Shown: piece after piece, positions 12,201 to 21,200 of the stretch
How the letters are laid out: each line of letters starts with the position of its first letter
Position numbering within the stretch: position 1 is the stretch's first letter
Assembly (NCBI GenBank): GCA_963662175.1
Contig: OY759221.1
Span: 2,170,001 to 2,234,000, forward strand
Length of the DNA stretch: 64,000 nucleotides
DNA from: Aradus depressus
Taxonomy: Eukaryota > Arthropoda > Insecta > Hemiptera > Aradidae
Direction of reading: 5' to 3'
Translations under genes and position numbers: made by a program
Notes under the pieces: generated by a model
The model's input: only the letters and a program-made list of their open reading frames with translations
The model's database searches: none
What the model was told of the DNA's origin: nothing

Positions 12201-15200
12201 TATTTATACCGTAAATGTAACTGTTACTTGTTTCCTCCTTTTGCTACTTAACTTATTATTTTTGTCAGAATGATAGATTACCGTTTTACTTTTTTAAGCT
12301 TCTAATTAATAAAAGGTTAGGTTAGGTTAGGTTTTATGACTCATGCCCGGGCTTTAACTACGAGGTCATATCGCCTACTACCAGAGCGCTCATTCGTCAC
12401 TCTGGTGGACATGAGCCCGACTCTACTGTGGGAGTCCTAAATTTTGCCTACCCTAAATTTTTATTCATCTAGGGTAGTGATTATCTTTAACGAGTACCTG
12501 ACATCGTACAGGCTCGGGACCATCGCTTAACGTCCCATCCGAAGGACGGCGTGCTTAAGTTTATTTTACCTCCCAGATAAAATAAACTAAGGGCCTCGGT
12601 CGGGCTACGAACCCACAACCTTGAGCTCAGAAGTCAAGCACGCATACCACTGAGCTACCGGCGCCCTCTAATTAATAAAATATATATATAATATTATTTA
12701 TTAGCTATTGAGTTTGATTAATTTACTAATCATTTTCAAACAATTAAATAAATATAATTTTAAATTGAAAAGAGAAGTAGCGAAATAAGTATCTGAAGTC
12801 TTCCGATAACACATTTTATAAAATAACAACTGCTTTTGAACTTTAGTGTCAACTCTGTCCGCCAGATATAGTCAGTGTTCCGTTGTTTGACTCCAACAAA
12901 GCCTTTTTTTATTTCCTTTCAAATGACATATTACAATATATGTTCATAATTAAACTATAATGGATGACATAGTAAAAAGGATACATGGAGAATATTATAA
13001 CTAAAAAACACCAGAGGATGCTCAAATTTATCTCTTCTCCGAGCGTGAAGAAGTAGGAGTACACCTGAAAGTTAATTCAAAAATATTACAAAAAATTAAT
13101 ACATTTATTATTTTAAGTTCGAGTCCAATATGCAAAGGCGTTGGACCGAAACCTGTTAGTAATTAACAACGAAGGCGACGCGAATTCACAGTGGAAAGCC
13201 TGCTCCAAAGCAATGGAAGAGGCCGCTGAAAGCATATTGGGACCCATGCGGAAAGAACCAAGGTCCCCCTGGTTTGACGTGGAATGCAAAGTAGTCACAG
13301 ATGCAAAGAACAAAGCCTACAGAACAATGGTCCAAAGAGGAACTCGGCAGACTGTTGAAAACTACCGCCAAAGGCGAAGGGAAGAAAAGCTTCTTCACCG
13401 CAATAAAAAAGTGCATGGGAAAGAGAAGAACTGGCTAAAGCGGAGCTCCTCCGGGGTGAAAAGCAATTTAAAGACTTCTATTCGGAAAGAACCGCCTTAT
13501 GCAAACGCAAACCTACTGTGTAAATAGCGATGGAGAGCTCCCCACTAACAATGTAGACATCCTCGCTTTTTCAAATCTCAACAACGAAGAAACAGTTGAA
13601 AATGCAGAGGGAGTGGCAAATTGACCAAGGCCGGAATCCGATCTGGAGCCTCCTGATGAGGACGAGATCATTGACGCCATAGAAAAGCTAAAAAACCACA
13701 GGGCACCTGGTCCAGATGGACTCCCTGCTGAGCTTTTTAAATACGGTGGAAGTGAGCTCATTAAAGTACTCCAGGACCTCGTACTCTCCATTTGGACCGA
13801 AGAAGAGCTGCCAGACTCTTGGAGCACCTCAGTGATTTGTCCTATACACAAAAAAGGAGACAAACTCCTCTACTGCAATTACAGAGGGATATCTCTTCTA
13901 AACTGCGCGTACAAGGTCCTCTCGAACATCCTTTTCCAACGACTTCAGCCTCACACGGAGAACATAATTGGTCATTACCAGTGCGGTTTTAGGAAAGCTA
14001 AATCTACAACAGACCAGATATTCTCCCTCCAAACGATTCTCGAAAGAGGTAGAGAGTTCAACGAGAGATCCCACCACCTATTCGTTGATATCAAAGCTGC
14101 CTACGACAGCGTTAATCGTGAAGAACTTTATAGGGCAATGAGGGACCTTGATAAACTTGTTAGACTGGTCAGGCTTACGATGAGGGAGGTAAGATGTACG
14201 ATACAGGTCAATGGAGAGAGATCAGAGGAGTTTAAATCAGGGAAAGGTCTGAGACAAAGAGATGCTCTAGCCTGCCTCCTTTTCAACATAGCTCTCGAGA
14301 AGTGCATCAGGGAATCAGGGATACAAGTGGGTGGAACCATCTTTAATAGACTTGCACAGATTATCGCCTATGCCGACGACGCTCTGAAAGGGCAGTCAGT
14401 GACGCATTTAGGGCTTTAATGGGCCCTGCAGGAAGAATGGGTCTTGAGGTGAACGCAGATAAAACCAAGTCACTGGAGAAGTGCTTTCCCAAGGTGAGAC
14501 CCTTGAAATAGGTCTGCACAAATTTGAGAAGGTCGCAGAGTTTACCTACTTGGGCTCCATAGTTACACAAGACAATGCTAACGAAATTGAGATAAGGAAA
14601 AGAATCTTTGCGACGAACAAGTGCTACTATGGTCTCAGCAAGCACTTCAGAAGCAACCACATATCCAGGCAGACTAAATTCGTTCTATATAAGACCGTTA
14701 TCCGCCCAGTTTTTCTGTATGGCTCAGAAACCTGGACAACTTCAAAAATGAGCGAACAGAGCCTTTTGGTATTCGAAAGGAAGGTTCTGCGCAGAATATT
14801 TGGAGGAGTGCAAGTAGGCCATGCATGGCGCAGACGCAACAACCAGGAGCTCTACGAACTATGTAGAGAACCAAATGTCCTGAAAGTCATGAAGATTGGG
14901 CGGTTAAGATGGGCAGGACATGTCGCCAGGATGGAAGCTGAGGAAATGCCGAAGAAGCTGCTAATGGAGCCCATTCATGGAGTAAGACGGCGAGGGAGAC
15001 CCAAGCTGAGATGGGCAGATGGTATGGCAGAAGATGCCCGAAACATACTCCGCACCAGGAACTGGATGGCAGCCGCACAGGATCGAGACAATTGGCGGCT
15101 GTTGGTGAAGGAGGCCAGGACCCGTCACCGGGTTGTAGCGCCATGATTGATTGATTGAATACATTTATTAAAAAAATTGTTTCAAAAATCCTTTGAACAG

Positions 15201-18200
15201 GAGAAAAATAAATAAAAAATACATATAGATAAATACATTACTAAGAAGTTTGATTAGGTGACATATTGGAAGGATTCTGCATGTAAATAATAATTCCTTG
15301 ATGCATTTCTAGTGCGTCAATGCATTATTCAACAATGCAACCTTATTCATTGAAGATTGGCAGAGAAATTAACTTAGACGGCGCGGCGCACAAGACTAAA
15401 ACTGGACAGACAGTCCGTTATATATTTACGAGTAGGTGAATACAGCATTTAAGTAGTAACAAAATATATCTATTTTTTTTTCATCAAATTTATTAGGGGG
15501 AATATATAACTCTCCTTTAAAAAAGATTATTTCAACTTTGTCACGATAACTATACAAAAATTAATTCACTTCAAAACAATTACAGTCAACATTGAAATGG
15601 ATAGTTTGCACTTTAAAATTAATAGTTTTAACATCAAGTTACATTCTTGTTTACGATAAACACCACGTGTGCTTCTGTAACTGACTTTAACTCCTTCCAA
15701 TCCTTTGTAAGAAGTGAACTTTGTCCATTGTGATAGAGATTGCACGAAATCTTCCGCTTCTTTTTTTTTTAATACTAATAAAATATAATATGCTTATTTT
15801 TAATATATCTGTAAAATGTAGCACTAAGCAGATTTAAGGTTGACATTCAATTACCTCAGTGAGTGTATAGACGATGACAGCATATAGAGAGAAGTCGAGT
15901 AGCCACTGGTACTCTGAATAGTACCGCAAATGTATCACATCAAGAAATGTTACTCGAGCCTTCTCCAGCTAAAAAATAAAAAAAGATACATTTTTAAAAT
16001 ACGGACATATTGTGGAAACTTATAATAAATAAATAAAACAAACTTCTTTTTGAAATATTGCCTATTCCACAAACATTTTACACGTATACTACTCGTTTTT
16101 ACAACATCGTCAGGTACAATCATAAACTAAGACAGTTTGCTGAATGCGAACCGCTTTATATTCATTTATTTTCTATTATTCATATATTTATTATTCTTAT
16201 ATATATACAAATTATTTTTATTCTGCCCCAATAAAAAGGTTTCATCGGACTGCTAAACAATTTTCAACAGAATTCTATATTCATTTCATGTACTATCAAT
16301 CTGAATTAAGAAATTAGAATTTCAAACCGACAAATATGAAGTTTTCCACATTAATAATTATCGTGCTTTTTATACAAGTTCCTATGTTATTATATGACGG
16401 GGTTAGAATAAAAATAGTCTGTGACATTTTTAAAACTTTGAAGAAACTGTGCATTAAGTTCTTAACTGATTTAAAAAATCTATAATTTACCGAAACCGGA
16501 AATATTTTGTCTTCTGCTTTCATGGTGAAAGTTGCTGTTAGCAAACCATAAAATTGAATAAAAATCTTAATTTCGAGGTTACTATTGATATGTTTAAATT
16601 ACTTGTTCATGTCATCAAAATGGTATAAGTGATTTGCCACTAGATCTCAGCACTGGCTAGGATTTCACTTGTACAACTTTTTTCCTCAGAACTATCATTT
16701 TTGTACCGGATTATGCACTTAACGAAAAAATTTCAAAAATGTCACTTGGACCATTTTGATTCTAACCCCGTCATATTACATTTCATTGTCGTATATTATT
16801 ACTACTTAAAGAATATTATAGGTTAGGTTAGGTTTTATGACTCATGCCCGGGCTTTAACTACGAGGTCATATCGCCTACTACCAGAGCACTCTTTCGTCA
16901 CTCTGGTGGACATGAGCCCGACTCTACTGTGGGAGTCCTAAATTTTGCCTACCCTAAATTTTTATTCATCTAGGGTAGGGGTCTTTAACGAGTACCTGAC
17001 ATCGTACAGGCTCGGGACCATCGCTTAACGTCCCATCCGAAGGACGGCGTGCTTAAGTTTATTTTATCTCCCAGATAAAATAAACTAAGGGCCTCGGTTG
17101 GGCTACGAACCCACAACCTTGAGCTCAGAAGTCAAGCACGCATACCACTGAGCTACCGGCGCCCTCTAAGAATATTATATATTTATGTAAACTATTTACG
17201 TTAATTGTCATATTCTCTATTGTTTGTTTTGTTTTTTCTCAATTTATATAATTACATATGTTAAAACTGGAGAACAGCTGTTTTGGCTATAAAGTGCTTA
17301 ACACGCGTTAAAGTTTGTTAACATTTATTATTAATATTGTGACGGTGTTATAAGTTTTTATATTACTAAACAGTGACAAAGACACTCAGAAGTTCTCCCT
17401 CTGTTTGGGTGAGAATGAAACCCGGCGTTTCGAAACGAGAACAGTCTAATAATTTTAATATTCAAAATTCTAACCTTGCCGATATCAAGCAAATAAACAA
17501 TGTAGCCGGAACAGGTGAGATGATATCCCCTTTTTTACCTGCTAAGAGGCAGCTCTCTTCAAGCTGTGAGGACCCTGGGATATCAATGGCAGTAGATGGA
17601 GGCCAAGTAGTCCCTGATAACAGAGCCATGTCCCAGGAGCCTCAGCTGAAGAGGAACCGATATACTCTACATATAACACCCACACCAACACCAACACAGA
17701 ACAGATACGAGCCACTTCTCACTCTCCAGGACGGTCAGGAGACAACCCAACCGACAAAGTCCCAAAGGACCCTAACAGACAGACCAAGATCCCTTCAATC
17801 TTTCTTTGTGAGGCTGATAATTATCAGCTGGTCATTACCGAGTTAAAAAGTTTAATTTGTTCGCCGTTTGAAACAAAACAGTGCAACAAAAAAATAAAGA
17901 TCAGCCTCACAACGACTGATGACTATCGCAAAGTGACGAAATTTTATGACGACAATAAGGTGAAATACTACACCTTTGTCAATCCCGAAGACAGGAAACT
18001 CTCCGTAATTATACGGGGAGTTCCTTACTCACTGACCGACAAAGAAATAACAGACGAACTGACCCCGACATACCCTGTTATAAAAGTCACCCGGATCCTG
18101 AACCACGACAAACGTACCACACCCCTCTGTGCAGTTGAGCTGGAGAACACCCCATCTGGAGAGGCCATATTTCAACTGACGCGGCTCTACTATACAGTCG

Positions 18201-21200
18201 TTAAAGTGGAGCCACGCCGACGTTCCAGACGAATTGTAGAGTGCACAAACTGCCAATCTTTTGGTCATACCAAAAACTTTTGCCGACTGGACCCCAAATG
18301 TGTGAAGTGCGGGGAGGACCACCACTTCACAGCATGCCCCTTTAGACAGAAGAAGGTAGACTCTCCCAAGAGTGCCAACTGCCAGGGCAACCATCCAGCC
18401 AGCTACAGAGGGTGTGCTTCCTACAAGACATACGTAGACAGGACTACCAGAGAGACCCAACCTAAACTACAAGATCCCCCCAATGCACCATCCAAAGAAC
18501 AACCCCCAAGACAGATCCCGGACCGACCGAACAGCTGGTTCGACCAAAGTAGACCCCGACCCTTCCAACCTCGACCTCAACCTAACTTACCCAGCAGCCA
18601 AGACACCCAACCAGCTAACGACCTGACTGACCTCACCAACACTATAATCACCTTTCTCAAACCATTTATCCCTATCATAAAATCATTTTTATCTAATCTT
18701 CTCACCCAAGTATTTTCATTTAACAATGGTGGACCCTAATTTAAATAATTTTTCATTTATCCATTCTTAACTGGAACGCTGACGGAATAAAAAACAGACG
18801 AACGATACTCTCGGACTTTTTAACTCGCTACAACATCGACATCATTTGTATCACAGAAACTCACCTCCATAATACCGACAAATTCAAGCTAAAAGGGTAC
18901 ACCATATACAGACAGGACAGACAAACCAGATTTGGAGGCGTCGCTGTTTGTATAAAAAAGAACCTCGCACACTCTCAGCTTCTCTTACCCACACTCCAAC
19001 AGCTGGAAGCCGTTGGGGCCACACTCACACTCAACAAAAACAGAACACTTAACATAATTTCAGCATATCACCGACCAGGCATCAGAATACACCAGACAGA
19101 CTTTGAACACATATTCACTGGGGGGCCGACCATATTACTAGGTGACCTAAATAGTAAAAATACAATTTGGGGATGTAGACGGACAAACAACAACGGGACA
19201 AGACTCTTAAATATAACTAACAATTTAGGCATACATATATCAGCACCGGACGAACCGACATTTTATCCTACACAACAGAGGTACCTCCCAGACATCTTGG
19301 ACATTGGACTAGTACAAAATTTTACATTGCCCCTTCATCACGAACCACTCGACTCAGACCATCTTCCAGTCGTGTGTACCTTCGGAGTGAATCAGAAACA
19401 GGCAGAACATCTGCCTAGACTGATACAGGGAAAAATAGATTGGGACGCGTTTAGATGGGAGATGGACCAAAACATAGACATCCCTTTGCATTACGACAAA
19501 ACTGAAGACATAGACGACTCACTGAAAGTTTTCACTCAAGCTATTTACACCTCGATACACAACTCAACATACAATCACTACAAGGACCAACGCAACATAC
19601 GACAAAATAAGACCCCCTACACTCATACTTAACATGATACACGACAAAAATACACTCCGCAAACACTGGCAACGAACACGCGATCCACAAGAGAAGCGAG
19701 AGCTGAACCGACTGACGAGACAAATACGATGGGAACTGGACAATGACAGAATCAACAGATACCGACAATACACCAGCGACTTTACGCCTGGAGACAGCAA
19801 CCTTTGGAAGGAAACACGACGCCTCCTCAGACGAAACCCCGGCCTGCCGCCCCTGACAGACGGACAGAATACTGTAACAACGGACAAGGACAAGAGTGAG
19901 CTAGTGGCCCAGCACCTTGAACAGAAATTCAGAACTCATGACACACAAGATCACGAAACACTCCACACAGTCCACGAATTTCTTTCCACCCCACTCCACA
20001 CCGCAGAACCACATATACAATACACAAACCCGTCAGAAATTACACTATACATCCGGAGACTCCCCAACAAGAAGGCCCCCGGTGAAGACGTCATCCCCAA
20101 CATCGTCCTCAAGAACCTGCCTCCAAGAAGCATCGCTTATCTTACAGGGCTGTTCAATGGCTGCTTAAGGAGAGGATACTTTCCTGACACGTGGAAGAAT
20201 GCTATCGTTGTTGTCTTTCATAAGCACGGCAAGCCGAAACCGGACCCCAACAGCTACAGGCCGATAAGCCTTCTAAATTCATTGTCTAAGATTTTTGAAA
20301 AGATTATATCCAAAAGGCTTACTGAATATCTAGAAGACACCATACCATACCACCAGTTTGGCTTCAAAGCCAAACACTCTGCAGTCCAGCAGCTACAACG
20401 GGTGACCGAAACGATTGTCCACGGCTTCGAGGCGAAGAATTACACCACCGCCATATTCTTGGATGTAGCCGCAGCCTTTGACACCGTTTGGCATCAGGGG
20501 CTGTTGTACAAACTAAAGAAAAGCTTGGTACCCAAATACATCGTTGGTCTTATATCCTCTTTTCTCCATGGCAGGACGTTCCAGGTGAGAGTCAGTAACG
20601 CACTGAGCACCAAGAGAAGGATTTCAGCTGGGGTCCCTCAAGGTGCTATTCTGAGCCCCCTCCTTTTTAGCTTGTACACCCATGACATCCCCGAAACTCC
20701 TACGGCAACATTAGCCACCTATGCCGATGACACAATGATCGCCTGTCAGCATAGTGTCCTCTCCGTCGCCATTGAACAGCTCCAGGAAGCCCTGACAGAA
20801 GTTTCTCTCTGGTTCTCAAAATGGAAACTAAAACTGAACGTAGGGAAGACAGAAGCAAAAATCTTCGCTCTCCGCAGATTCAACATAGAAGAACAACGTC
20901 AGCTGCAAATTGATGACCTCCCCATTCTCTGGAATCCTAAGGACCAGGGTGTCCGCTATCTTGGAGTACTTTTAGATACACGACTCACATGGAAACTACA
21001 CATTAACAGAAAACTACAGCTAGCATATTCACGACTCAACACCCTCTATCCTCTCATAAACAGAAACACGCCACTTAAACACACATGTACTATTCTGCTA
21101 TACAAGACACTCCTACTTCCACTTCTAACATACGCCTGTCCAATCTGGATCGGTACCAGCAACACTAACATGAAACGACTACAAACATTTCAGAATAAGG

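Larger units (their letters stand above)
13111..15157 (+). mobile_element. 5'-truncated RTE-like LINE with 13-bp TSD
   Basis: This is a non-LTR retrotransposon fragment antisense to TMEM161, in intron 4. It contains the end of the endonuclease/linker region, a reverse transcriptase with NYRGISLLNCAYKVLSN, YQCGFRKAKSTTDQIF, the AYDSV box and YADD, and a C-terminal part with WAGHVARME and GRPKLRWADGMAEDARN. The frame is broken: a stop near 13525, a shift near 13830, and a deletion just after YADD (about 14390) followed by a new frame from 14481. The 3' end is a short TGATT repeat, as in RTE-type elements. The 13-base duplication aatacatttatta lies at 13098-13110 and 15158-15170. The clade assignment is by motif memory only. 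Confidence 0.9.
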